A stretch of DNA of 44,019 bases from Ancalomicrobiaceae bacterium (GTDB taxonomy: Bacteria > Pseudomonadota > Alphaproteobacteria > Rhizobiales > Ancalomicrobiaceae), in the NCBI GenBank assembly GCA_031291595.1, contig JARLIU010000222.1, positions 1 to 44,019 on the forward strand. The letters run 5' to 3'. This document shows, piece after piece, positions 35,112 through 42,949 of this stretch. Numbering within the stretch: the stretch's first letter is position 1; each line of letters begins with the position of its first letter. The notes beneath the pieces were generated by a model, which was not told the origin of the DNA, ran no database searches, and saw only the letters and a list, made by a program, of their open reading frames with translations. A program made the position numbers and the translations under genes.

Positions 35112-35468
35112 ATCCGATGATCCTCTGGTTCTGGTCGGCGCAAGACCCGACCGAGAGCGACAGAGGCGGCCGTCGGCCGACCTATCCGCTCGTCAGGCAT
35201 TGAGCCAATGCGCCCGTCGGAACGCCGTCGAGCGCATTCCCGGCTCGAAAAGCCGATGGCTCGACCGTCGCGTGAAACGGTTTCAGGATTATTGGGTGAA
35301 AAGCCGCTGCGCTGCGGCGAAGACGATGGGTGCGGTACATCCGCTGCGGCGGAAGACCATCCCGCCGCGCGCGCCCCGACTGCCTCATCGGCGGCATCCC
35401 ATCCCGGCATCCTTGCCGGAAAGTCATGCATTATTGCTATTACCTAAGCTGATTTGTCGAGCGCTTCT

Positions 35469-35482
35469 TTGACGCCCATCAA
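35469..35482. promoter_or_regulatory. FNR/FixK/NnrR-type box TTGACGCCCATCAA
   Basis: TTGA-N6-TCAA with perfect half-sites is the recognition pattern of Crp/Fnr-family regulators that switch on denitrification under low oxygen or nitric oxide. It lies in the divergent region, 358 bp from the cytochrome ATG and 306 bp from the Wza-like ATG. The distance implies a long leader or an unseen start for either unit. Confidence 0.5.
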
Positions 35483-35692
35483 ACAGCGGCGCGATGACAG
35501 GCCGACGGCGGATCCGGCGGCTCTGCGGGGCCCGCGAGAGTTGACCGCTGCGGATATCGCTTCGCGACCATCACAGTACCGCCATCTCCACCTGTTCAAT
35601 GATGCTTTCGAATTCGTTAACGCCTTTGAGGGTAGATACGTGACCGGCCCGCAACGCTGACGAATCTTCCGTTCCCGTCCGGCGGTCGCAAC

Positions 35693-35721
35693 TTGACAAC
35701 GACGGCGGGAATGGTCGTATG
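35693..35721 (+). promoter_or_regulatory. Possible promoter of the Wza-like gene
   Basis: TTGACA at 35693-35698 is a perfect -35 hexamer, followed after 17-18 bases by a weak -10 (CGTATG/GTATGC). The ATG of the export lipoprotein is 67 bp further on. Confidence 0.3.
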
Positions 35722-35787
35722 CCATTCTGTTCGCAACGAGACTCCGCCTTCGCGCGGACCCCGCGCGGCACCGGAAGCGAGGAATCG

Positions 35788-36951
35788 ATGGGTTCGATTT
35801 GGACTGTCTCGGCCGCGGTCAGCTTGGCGTGCGTTGTCGCGTCATGCACGGCGCTGCCGGCCCAGGGCCCATCGACCACGCAGGTGCTTGACCCCAATAC
35901 GTCGCAGCCGACCGCAACCCAAGCCGGATATCTCGTCGCCGACCTCAACAGCCAAACCGAGGCGATCGCCACCAGCGCTCGGGCACCGACGTTGCGCTCG
36001 CAGTTCGGCGATAACCGGCCGGCGCCGGATCCGCTCATCGGCGTCGGCGACGGCGTCACCGTGACGATCTGGGAAGCCGCATCCGGCGGCCTGTTTTCGA
36101 CCCCGGTCAGCTCGACGGGAACGCCGGGTTCGCACACGGCAACCATCCCCGAACAGGTCGTGGCTCGGGACGGATCTATCACCGTTCCCTACGCCGGCCG
36201 AATTCACGTTGCCAACATGGCGCCGCCGGCCGTCGAAGAAAAGATCGTCGCCGCGCTGGCAGGCAAGGCGATCGAGCCTCAGGTGCTTCTGACCGTCAGC
36301 CACAATGTGGCGAATGCGGTCACGGTTCTCGGCGAAGTGAACGCCGGCGCCCGCGTGCCGCTGTCATCGAAGGGCGACCGTATTCTCGACGTGATCGCAT
36401 CCGCCGGAGGCATCAGGGCCGCGGCGCACGAGACTTTCGTCACGCTGAGCCGCGACGGACGTTCGGTTTCGGTGCCGCTGCAGACGCTGCTCGACCGTCC
36501 CGACCAGAATATTTTCGCGCATCCGGGCGACACCGTCACGCTGGTGCGCGACCCGCAGACCTTCACCGCGTTCGGCGCCACCGGCCGCAACTCGGTCATC
36601 CCGTTCGACGCCCGTGGCATCACGCTGGAAGAGGCGGTGGCGAAGTCCGGCGGGCTGATCGAACTGCAGTCCGATCCGAGCGGCGTATTCCTGTTGCGCG
36701 ACGAACCGGTGTCGATTGCGCGGGCCCTCGATCCGCGGTTCCCGATCGATCCGAACCGCTCGACCATTCCGGTCGTCTATCGCATCAACCTGCGCGACAC
36801 CAACACCTACTTCCTGGCGCGGCATTTCCCCGTCCGCAACAAGGACATGATCTACGTCGCCTCGGCTCCGTCGACGGATCTGCAGAAATTCCTGTCCATC
36901 GTGCAGATGTCGACCGGACCGGTGCTGACCGGAAAGGCGCTGGGGATGTAA
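35788..36951 (+). CDS. Wza-like polysaccharide export lipoprotein
   Basis: A 387-residue outer-membrane lipoprotein. The signal peptide ends in lipobox VVASC (Cys18). A Poly_export domain begins with IGVGDGVTVTIWEA near 90 and includes VVARDGSITVPYAGRIHV. An SLBB-type repeat follows (VTVLGEVNAGARVPLSSKG, then DVIASAGGI), and a second one around ALFG-like TFTAFGATGRNSVI. Wza relatives form the outer-membrane channel for capsule or exopolysaccharide. No chain-length regulator, polymerase or glycosyltransferase gene is nearby, so it is an orphan here. The ATG at 35788 has GAGGA 5 bases upstream and places the lipobox correctly. The next gene is convergent. Confidence 0.88.
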   Translation: MGSIWTVSAAVSLACVVASCTALPAQGPSTTQVLDPNTSQPTATQAGYLVADLNSQTEAIATSARAPTLRSQFGDNRPAPDPLIGVGDGVTVTIWEAASGGLFSTPVSSTGTPGSHTATIPEQVVARDGSITVPYAGRIHVANMAPPAVEEKIVAALAGKAIEPQVLLTVSHNVANAVTVLGEVNAGARVPLSSKGDRILDVIASAGGIRAAAHETFVTLSRDGRSVSVPLQTLLDRPDQNIFAHPGDTVTLVRDPQTFTAFGATGRNSVIPFDARGITLEEAVAKSGGLIELQSDPSGVFLLRDEPVSIARALDPRFPIDPNRSTIPVVYRINLRDTNTYFLARHFPVRNKDMIYVASAPSTDLQKFLSIVQMSTGPVLTGKALGM

Positions 36952-37041
36952 GCGGCCAGGGCGCCGCCGCGCGTCCGTCACTCACGGCACCCGAGGCCGG
37001 GGCAGCGCATCGAGCGATCGGAAGCGGCAGCGGCCGGTGCT

Positions 37042-37860
37042 TCAGCGGCCGATGCGCGACAGCACGTCGGCGCCGAGCAAGCGCTCGACCAGCAGCATGA
37101 ACACGACCGACGGCACCAGCAGTATGAGCGCGGTGATCGAGGCTATCTGGTAGTTGCCGCCCATGCCGGCGTTGTAGAGCAGCAGCGGCAGCGTGTTGAC
37201 CTGTGGCACGCCGACGAAGAACGTGCCGGTGAATTCGTCGAGCGATCCCAGGAAGACGAAGATCGCGCTCGCCGTGATCCCCGGCGCGGCAAGCGGCAGG
37301 GTGACGTGCCAGAAGGCGGTCAGATGCGAGGCGCCGAGATCGCGGGCGGCCAGATCCAGATCGCGGTCGACCGCGGCGAAGGCGGCGGTGGCGATCCACA
37401 CCGAATAGACCAGACCCTGCGTGGCGTGCACCAGCACCACCGCCGGGACCGTTCCCGCCAGCCCGAGCGAATAGAAGATCCTGGCAACGTTGATGTAGAT
37501 CGATACCGACGGGAAGGCCTGCGGCAGCAGGAACAGGACCAGGATCAAGGTGCGGAACGGCAGCTTCAGCCGGGCGAGCGCATAGCCGGCCGGGATCGAC
37601 AGGGCCAGCGCCACGACGACCGTCAGCAGCGCGATGACGATGCTGGTGGTCAGCGAGGCCATGGCATCACCGGTCGGGCGGAACACGATCTCCCACCAGC
37701 GCAGGCTCCAGGTGACGGGGAGCGCATGCGGGGTATACCAGCGCTCGGCGAAGGCCCACAGCACGAGATTGGCGAGCGGCCCGAACACGGCGAAGGCCAT
37801 CATCACCACAATGGCGGTCCGCACCGCAGCGCCGGCAACGGTCAATGCGGCCGCTTTCAT
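37042..37860 (-). CDS. ABC transporter permease (PotC/ThiP-type), subunit 2
   Basis: A 272-residue inner-membrane permease of the BPD_transp_1 family with six hydrophobic segments. The EAA coupling motif reads LDLAARDLGASHLTAFWHVTLPLAAPGI near residue 175. It starts with MKAAALTVAGAAVRTAIVV, and its start overlaps the stop of subunit 1 (ATGA). Last gene of the LacI-controlled operon. The type belongs to the spermidine/putrescine, iron(III) and phosphonate transporter group. Confidence 0.9.
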   Translation of the reverse strand: MKAAALTVAGAAVRTAIVVMMAFAVFGPLANLVLWAFAERWYTPHALPVTWSLRWWEIVFRPTGDAMASLTTSIVIALLTVVVALALSIPAGYALARLKLPFRTLILVLFLLPQAFPSVSIYINVARIFYSLGLAGTVPAVVLVHATQGLVYSVWIATAAFAAVDRDLDLAARDLGASHLTAFWHVTLPLAAPGITASAIFVFLGSLDEFTGTFFVGVPQVNTLPLLLYNAGMGGNYQIASITALILLVPSVVFMLLVERLLGADVLSRIGR

Positions 37861-38687
37861 CGGCGGTCATCCTTCAGCGTATGGCGGAGATAGAAAATCG
37901 CCGCGCCGGAGGCCAGCAGGTAGGAGATGACGCCGAGGGCATTGGCGGTGCCGTAGTCGCCGTAGGCGTTGATGCGGAAGGCCATGTCGACGGTGATCAG
38001 CGTCGGCTGGGTGCCGGCGACCATCATCGGCACGGAGAGCACCGACAGCATAAGCACGAAGCTCAGGGTGGCGGAGACCAGCAGCGTCGGCATCACCTGC
38101 GGAATGACGAGTTCGACGAGGACCCTGAGCCGCGAGGCGCCGAGGTCGCGGCCGGCTTCGATGGTCGCCCGGTCGAGCGACGCCATGGCGCCGGCAATCA
38201 GCAGGGTGACGAAGGGCACCTGCTTCCAGGCGAAGGTGATGACCATGCCGCGCCAGTCGAGGTAGCCGGACGTCGTCGTCGGGTCGAACAGGCCGAGCGC
38301 GACGAAGGCATTGTTCATCAAGCCGTTGCGGGCGAGGAACGTGCGCATGCACTGGGCGGCGACGATGAACGGCACGAACAGCGGCCAGCGGTAGAGGAAC
38401 CTGAGAGCGGCGATGAAGCTTGCCGAGGCGGAGAGCGTCAGCGCGCCGGCAATGGCGATGGCGACGACGAGGGTGAGGATGGTCGCCGAGGTGACGACGA
38501 ATATCGTGAAGATGATGTCGCCGGAATAGAGTTCGAAGGCGCGGGAGAAATTGGCGAGCGTCGGCCCTTGGCCGTTGGCCATGAAGGCGGACATCACCGA
38601 CAGCACCAGCGGGTGCAGGAAGAACACCGCCACCAGCGCCAGGGCCGGAGCGACGAGCAGCAGAGCGAAGGCCGATGAGCGGGACAT
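37857..38687 (-). CDS. ABC transporter permease (PotB-type), subunit 1
   Basis: A 276-residue inner-membrane permease. It begins with a signal-anchor-like helix (FALLLVAPALALVAVFFLHPLVL) and has about six hydrophobic segments. Its EAA motif reads ATIEAGRDLGASRLRVLVELVIPQVMP. It is 64 bp downstream of the binding-protein gene and overlaps subunit 2. It should dimerise with subunit 2. Confidence 0.9.
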   Translation of the reverse strand: MSRSSAFALLLVAPALALVAVFFLHPLVLSVMSAFMANGQGPTLANFSRAFELYSGDIIFTIFVVTSATILTLVVAIAIAGALTLSASASFIAALRFLYRWPLFVPFIVAAQCMRTFLARNGLMNNAFVALGLFDPTTTSGYLDWRGMVITFAWKQVPFVTLLIAGAMASLDRATIEAGRDLGASRLRVLVELVIPQVMPTLLVSATLSFVLMLSVLSVPMMVAGTQPTLITVDMAFRINAYGDYGTANALGVISYLLASGAAIFYLRHTLKDDRR

Positions 38688-38751
38688 GTGCCGGTTTCCG
38701 GGTCGGACGAGGGCGCCGGTCGCGGCGCCCTCGATGTGCTGGACAAGCCGC

Positions 38752-39897
38752 TCAGTTGGCGACCTTCTTCTCGTAGGCTTCGAGGATGTCGTTGAAATAG
38801 GGGGTGATCGGGAACGACTGGCCGTTCTTCGCCAGGGTGGCCGGCGGGATGTCGCCGAACAGCTTGGCCCAGGCGGCGTCGGCGACCTTGCCCTTCAGGT
38901 TGTCGGCGTCGATGCCCGGATACCAATTAAAGCGTTCGACGATGCCCTTGGCCTGCACGTCGGGGCTGGTCGCCAGCGCGACGAACTCCTCGGCCAACTG
39001 CTTCTGCGCCGAGCCGACCGGCACGGCGTAATACATCGGCTGGCCCGGCATGCCCGGATCGATCAGCTTCAGCTTCAGGTTCGGCGGCAGCTTGCCGTCG
39101 GCCATCCAGCTGTAGAACATGTCGACCCACACCGGCCCCATGGCGATCTCGCCGCGGTTCAGCTGGTCGAGCGTTCCGGCGTTGCCGGGAGTGATGACGA
39201 CGTTGGTATTGAAGTCCTTCAGCGAGGCGAGCGGGCCGTCCCAGGCGGTCTCGATCGCCTTGTCATACGGACCGGCGACGAGTTGGTCTTGCTTGCCGGC
39301 AAAAGCCGAGACCCAGCCGACGGCGAAGGCCACGCCGGACATGCCGCCCTTGATGCCGTTCCAGCCGAACTGCTTCGGATGCTTCTTCACCCACGCGGCG
39401 AGCTCCGAATAGGTATTCGGAACGTCCTTCACCATGTCGGGATTGTAGGCGATGGCCGTCTGCGAATGGAACATCGGCAGCACGAAGCCTTCGACGTTGG
39501 TGCCGAGCGAGTTCTTGGCGCTGTCACGGCTGAACAACTTGCCGGTGGCAACCGTATCGCGATACTTCACCAGGAAGCCCTCGCGCACCATCTGGCCAGC
39601 CATCTTCTGATGAATGACGAGCACGTCGAAGTCCCAGGCGGTGGAGCCGGCGGCCTTCTGCGCCGACAGCTTCTCGTAGATGGTCTGCGACCCGGCGTCA
39701 CCGGGGCCAGTGCCGACGGAGACGACCCTCACGCCGGGGTGGGTCTTCTCGAACATCGGTCCGAGATAGTCCTTGACGTAGTCGACCATGTTGACGTCGC
39801 CGGCGGTGACGACGTTCAGGATGGTGTCGGCGGCGGCCGGCTGGGCGAAGACGGCCATGACGGCCACGGACAGGGTGGGGACAAGCAGGCTTTTCAT
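38752..39897 (-). CDS. Periplasmic binding protein, PotD/iron-type (SBP_bac family)
   Basis: A 381-residue extracellular solute-binding protein with a signal peptide (MKSLLVPTLSVAVMAVFAQPAAA, cleavage after about residue 23). The mature protein starts with ILNVVTAGDVNMVDYVKDYLGPMFEK. PotD/ModA-like features include DFDVLVIHQKMAGQM, LPMFHSQTAIAYNPDMVKDVPNTYSELAAW (family-typical hinge) and EIAMGPVWVDMFYSWMADG. AGGAG precedes the ATG at 39897. It lies second in the operon, after the ATPase. The ligand is not evident; polyamines, iron(III), thiamine and phosphonates are all carried by related proteins. Confidence 0.9.
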   Translation of the reverse strand: MKSLLVPTLSVAVMAVFAQPAAADTILNVVTAGDVNMVDYVKDYLGPMFEKTHPGVRVVSVGTGPGDAGSQTIYEKLSAQKAAGSTAWDFDVLVIHQKMAGQMVREGFLVKYRDTVATGKLFSRDSAKNSLGTNVEGFVLPMFHSQTAIAYNPDMVKDVPNTYSELAAWVKKHPKQFGWNGIKGGMSGVAFAVGWVSAFAGKQDQLVAGPYDKAIETAWDGPLASLKDFNTNVVITPGNAGTLDQLNRGEIAMGPVWVDMFYSWMADGKLPPNLKLKLIDPGMPGQPMYYAVPVGSAQKQLAEEFVALATSPDVQAKGIVERFNWYPGIDADNLKGKVADAAWAKLFGDIPPATLAKNGQSFPITPYFNDILEAYEKKVAN

Positions 39898-39949
39898 CGT
39901 TCGGGGTCTCCTGGGTTGTCTCGCCGGGGCCTCCCCCCGGCAAGCGACC

Positions 39950-41086
39950 TCACGCGAGGCAGTCCGCTGCCGGGGAACGGGCCGGCGAAAGCCTGCCGCC
40001 CGGAGCCATTCGGGCCGATGCCGCTTGCGGATCGGCCGGAAACAGGTGGAGTTCGTCGGCAGGAACCGAGAGGACGACCGCCTCGCCGAGCGATGCGCGG
40101 CGGCCTTCCTCGACGGTGAACGAGCCGACGGCCGTCTCGACGACGTAGCGGTGTCGCCCGCCGGGATAGAGTGCCGAGACGATGCGGCCGGCGAGGCTCA
40201 GTCCGTCGCGGCCGGAGCCGCCGAAGCCGACGGCGGCCGAGCGGAACCGGATCTCGCCCACACCGACGAAGGGCGCCGGGCCCGGCAGCAGCACGCGGCT
40301 GCCGTCGATGAGCGTCAATTCGGTGGCGCCGTCGAGGCTGGCGAAATCGGCGGCAATGCCGTTGTCGGCACCGAGGAAGCGGGCGACGAAGGCGGACATC
40401 GGCCGGCGCCAGACCTCCTCCGGCGTGCCGTCGCGCAGGATCCGGCCGCGATCCATGACGAGGATGCGGTCGGCCATGATCATCGCCTCTTCCTGGTCGT
40501 GCGTGACGAGCACGGTGGTGAGCCCGAGCCGCTCCTGCAGCGCGCGGATCTCGGCCCGCATCGTCTGGCGCACCGAGGCATCGAGGTTGGAGAGCGGCTC
40601 ATCGAGGAGGAGGAGCGGCGGGTCGATCGCCAAGGCGCGGCCGAGGGCGACGCGCTGGCGCTGCCCGCCGGACAGCGCCGTCGGCCGCCGGTCGCCGAAA
40701 CCGTCGAGGCCGAGCAGCGAGAGGATCTCGCTGACGCGCGCGGCAATCGCCGGCCTGGACAGGTGGCGCAGTTTCAAACCGTAGCCGATATTGGCCGCCA
40801 CGCTCATGTGCGGCCATAGCGCATAGGATTGGAACACCATGGTCGAGGGCCGGCGTTCCGGCGGCGCATGGGTGACGTCGATCTCGCCGATGCGGATCGA
40901 GCCGCTTGCCACCGGCAGCAGCCCGCTCAGGGCCTTGAGCAACGTCGTCTTGCCGCAGCCGGAGGCGCCGAGCAGCGCGACGAACGAACCGGCCTTGATG
41001 TCGAGATCGAGCCCCTCGATGACCAGCGAGCTGCCGTAGCCCACGGCCAAGCCGTCGATCTCAACCCGCGCTCCGGTTCCTGCCAT
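39950..41086 (-). CDS. ABC transporter ATPase, PotA/UgpC type
   Basis: A 378-residue ATPase. Walker A is GASGCGKTT near residue 40, the signature is LSGGQRQRVALGRAL, and Walker B is LLLLDEPLSNLD. The switch His lies in TVLVTHDQEEAM. A C-terminal TOBE-like domain of about 130 residues (IRFRSAAVGF, GRIVSALYPGGRHRYVVE) follows. First gene of the operon; GAGGGG precedes the ATG. The perfect palindrome at 41137-41154 lies 51 bp upstream, consistent with repression by the divergent LacI regulator. Confidence 0.92.
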   Translation of the reverse strand: MAGTGARVEIDGLAVGYGSSLVIEGLDLDIKAGSFVALLGASGCGKTTLLKALSGLLPVASGSIRIGEIDVTHAPPERRPSTMVFQSYALWPHMSVAANIGYGLKLRHLSRPAIAARVSEILSLLGLDGFGDRRPTALSGGQRQRVALGRALAIDPPLLLLDEPLSNLDASVRQTMRAEIRALQERLGLTTVLVTHDQEEAMIMADRILVMDRGRILRDGTPEEVWRRPMSAFVARFLGADNGIAADFASLDGATELTLIDGSRVLLPGPAPFVGVGEIRFRSAAVGFGGSGRDGLSLAGRIVSALYPGGRHRYVVETAVGSFTVEEGRRASLGEAVVLSVPADELHLFPADPQAASARMAPGGRLSPARSPAADCLA

Positions 41087-41136
41087 CGCCGTCCCCTCGT
41101 AACGAAAAGCCTGATAGCCGAGCCTGATGACGTTCG

Positions 41137-41154
41137 AATGAACACGTGTTCATT
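41137..41154. promoter_or_regulatory. LacI-family operator AATGAACACGTGTTCATT
   Basis: A perfect 18-bp palindrome with a central CG pair, the usual design of LacI-family operators. It lies in the 155-bp divergent region, 51 bp from the ATPase ATG and 88 bp from the regulator start, so one site could control both directions. Its ligand regulator is most probably the gene at 41242. Confidence 0.75.
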
Positions 41155-41241
41155 GATATGTCGTCGTCAGCCGTTATGCGATGGGACACGATCGCGCGGG
41201 TGCGCCCGTGTCGGTGGAACGGACGGAAGGCGGAGGCGTAT

Positions 41242-42279
41242 GTGGCGGAAGACGCGGGCGTAGGGGTCAAGGCCGGGGCGGCGCCGGCTCTCACCCATCG
41301 GGCGACCGCCGCGGATGTGGCACGCCGGGCCGGCGTGTCCCGCGTTGCCGTGTCGCGCGCGTTCACGGCCGGTGCCAGCATCGCCGAAGCCACCCGCCTC
41401 AAGGTGCTCGCTGCCGCAACGGCCCTCGGCTATCGCCCGAACGCGCTCGCCCGCCAGCTGAACCGCCGGGCATCGGAGATCGTCGCCTTCGTCGGCGGCT
41501 CCAACCATAATTTCTATTATGCCGAACTCATCGACCGGTTGCTGCCGGCGCTGCAGCAGGACGGGCTGAAGACACTCTATGTCCATGTCGGCGATCGGGC
41601 GGAGCTCGCCGATGCGCTTGAGGAAGTGTCGGAATATCCGGTCGCCTGCACGGTGGTGGCGACCGGCAGCCTGGAGCGTTTCGCGCTCGACGATCGGCAG
41701 CGGTTCGGCCCGATCGTCGTGTCCGGTCCGGCGGAAGGCTTCGACGAGTTCGATTCGGTCGGCACCGATTCGCGTGCCGGCATTCGGCTGGCGGTCGATC
41801 ATCTGGTCGAGCGCGGCCGTCGCAAGATCGGCTGCCTGGCCGGACCGGCCGACAATCCGTCAGGGGAGTTGCGCGCCGCCACCTTCGTCGCCGCGCTTGC
41901 CGAGCACGGGCTCGCTCCCGCCTTCGTCCGCCACACCAACTACACCGTCGTCGACGCAGCTGCGGCGACGCGGCAGCTGTTGGCGGAGGAAAGGTTGCCG
42001 GAGGCGATCGTCTGCGGCAACGACATGATCGCGCTCGGCGTCATCGACGTGTTGCGCGGCGAGGCCGGCATCGCGGTGCCCGGCCAGGTGGCGGTCGTCG
42101 GCTTCGACGACATCAGCCTGGCGGCCTGGGCAACCATCGGGCTGACGACGCTGTCCAATCCGATCGACGAGCGGATCCAGCACCTGCGCGATCTGGTCCG
42201 GCGGCGGATCGCCGAGCCGGACGCTCCGACCCGACAGATCCTGGTCGCGCCGCGGCTGATCGTGCGTGGCACCACCTGA
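41242..42279 (+). CDS. LacI-family transcriptional regulator
   Basis: A 345-residue repressor. The N-terminal helix-turn-helix reads ATAADVARRAGVSRVAVSRAF (about residues 18-38) with the hinge GYRPNALARQLNRR. The periplasmic-binding-like effector domain includes DSRAGIRLAVDHLVERGRRKIGCLAG and VVGFDDISLAAWATIGLTTL. I chose the GTG at 41242 because GGAGG lies 6 bases before it; ATGs at 41146 and 41176 would add an atypical N-terminus and bring the coding region up to the operator. Divergent from the ABC operon it probably controls. Confidence 0.9.
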   Translation: MAEDAGVGVKAGAAPALTHRATAADVARRAGVSRVAVSRAFTAGASIAEATRLKVLAAATALGYRPNALARQLNRRASEIVAFVGGSNHNFYYAELIDRLLPALQQDGLKTLYVHVGDRAELADALEEVSEYPVACTVVATGSLERFALDDRQRFGPIVVSGPAEGFDEFDSVGTDSRAGIRLAVDHLVERGRRKIGCLAGPADNPSGELRAATFVAALAEHGLAPAFVRHTNYTVVDAAAATRQLLAEERLPEAIVCGNDMIALGVIDVLRGEAGIAVPGQVAVVGFDDISLAAWATIGLTTLSNPIDERIQHLRDLVRRRIAEPDAPTRQILVAPRLIVRGTT

Positions 42280-42312
42280 GGCGGCAACAGGCGTTCTCGC
42301 CTTTCGGCCGCC
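42280..42312. terminator. Probable bidirectional terminator between lacI-type gene and mobB
   Basis: Nested hairpin GGCGGC...AGGCG-TTCT-CGCCT...GCCGCC placed directly after the regulator stop and 33 bp beyond the mobB stop on the other strand. U-runs are short, so termination strength is uncertain. Confidence 0.45.
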
Positions 42313-42344
42313 GTCGTCGGCGCCGCGGTCGAGCGGTCGCTGGA

Positions 42345-42881
42345 TCAGCCGTCGGGTTGTGCGCACAACGGTATGCGCGGCCGTGACCGCTGTGTCAGAC
42401 GTGCCAGCACAAACGCCTCGATCGCCTCGACCCGGTTCAGATCAAGCCGGGGAACGCCGAGGCCGGACAGCGGCACGTCGCTCGCCACCGCCACGATGTC
42501 CGAACCCGGACGCCACATCAAGTCGTGGCCAAGGCTGGGCCTGAACACCTCGATGGCCGGGTGGCCATGCGTATGGAAGCCTTCCACCAAGACGAGGTCG
42601 ACCGGCGACAGCCGCGCGACGAGATCGCCGAGATCCGGCTCCGCCTCGCTGCGGCTCTCGTGCAACAGCGCCCAGCGCGTGCCGGACACGACCAGCACTT
42701 CATCGGCGCCGGCCTCGCGATGGCGGAACGAGTCCTTGCCCGGCTGGTCCATGTCGAAGCCGTGGTGAGCATGCTTGATGGTCGAGACGGTGATGCCACG
42801 TTGCCGCAGCCGGCGAACGAGATCGACGATGAGCGTCGTCTTGCCCGAGCCGCTGCGCCCGACGAGTCCGAAGATCTGCAT
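42345..42881 (-). CDS. mobB: MobB, molybdopterin-guanine dinucleotide biosynthesis GTPase
   Basis: A 178-residue cytoplasmic P-loop protein with Walker A GRSGSGKTT at residues 8-16, followed by IKHAHHGFDMDQPGKDS, the family hallmark near 40-56, and LVLVEGFHTHGHPAIEVFRP. MobB assists MobA in attaching GMP to molybdopterin, giving the bis-MGD cofactor of DMSO-reductase-family enzymes. AGGAG lies upstream of the ATG at 42881. It sits immediately downstream of a bis-MGD enzyme gene, beyond a strong terminator, so it may depend on read-through or its own promoter. Confidence 0.93.
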   Translation of the reverse strand: MQIFGLVGRSGSGKTTLIVDLVRRLRQRGITVSTIKHAHHGFDMDQPGKDSFRHREAGADEVLVVSGTRWALLHESRSEAEPDLGDLVARLSPVDLVLVEGFHTHGHPAIEVFRPSLGHDLMWRPGSDIVAVASDVPLSGLGVPRLDLNRVEAIEAFVLARLTQRSRPRIPLCAQPDG

Positions 42882-42916
42882 GCGGCGCTCCTGTCGACTG
42901 ATCGCCGTGGAAATAG

Positions 42917-42940
42917 GGTGGGCCGGCGAACCGGCCCACC
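42917..42940 (-). terminator. Strong terminator after the TMAO/DMSO reductase gene
   Basis: On the minus strand: GGTGGGCCGG, TTCG loop, CCGGCCCACC, then CTATTTCC. A perfect 10-bp GC-rich stem with the extra-stable UUCG tetraloop begins 10 bases after the reductase stop codon. Confidence 0.75.
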
Positions 42941-42949
42941 AGTCAGCGT

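Larger units (their letters stand above)
35112..35787. promoter_or_regulatory. Long divergent intergenic region between the nos operon and the Wza-like gene
   Basis: 676 bp with no supportable gene. It contains a 15-bp palindrome GCATTGAGCCAATGC (35197-35211), 86 bp upstream of the cytochrome ATG. An FNR-type box lies at 35469-35482, an AT-rich patch at 35425-35455, and a possible plus-strand promoter at 35693-35721. Short open frames here (for example 35454-35660) lack ribosome sites and recognisable protein character. Confidence 0.5.

Noticed and set aside
35454-35660. Small gene in the nos upstream region
   Set aside because: No ribosome-binding site, Pro/Arg-rich start and no recognisable protein character; the FNR-type box overlaps its beginning.
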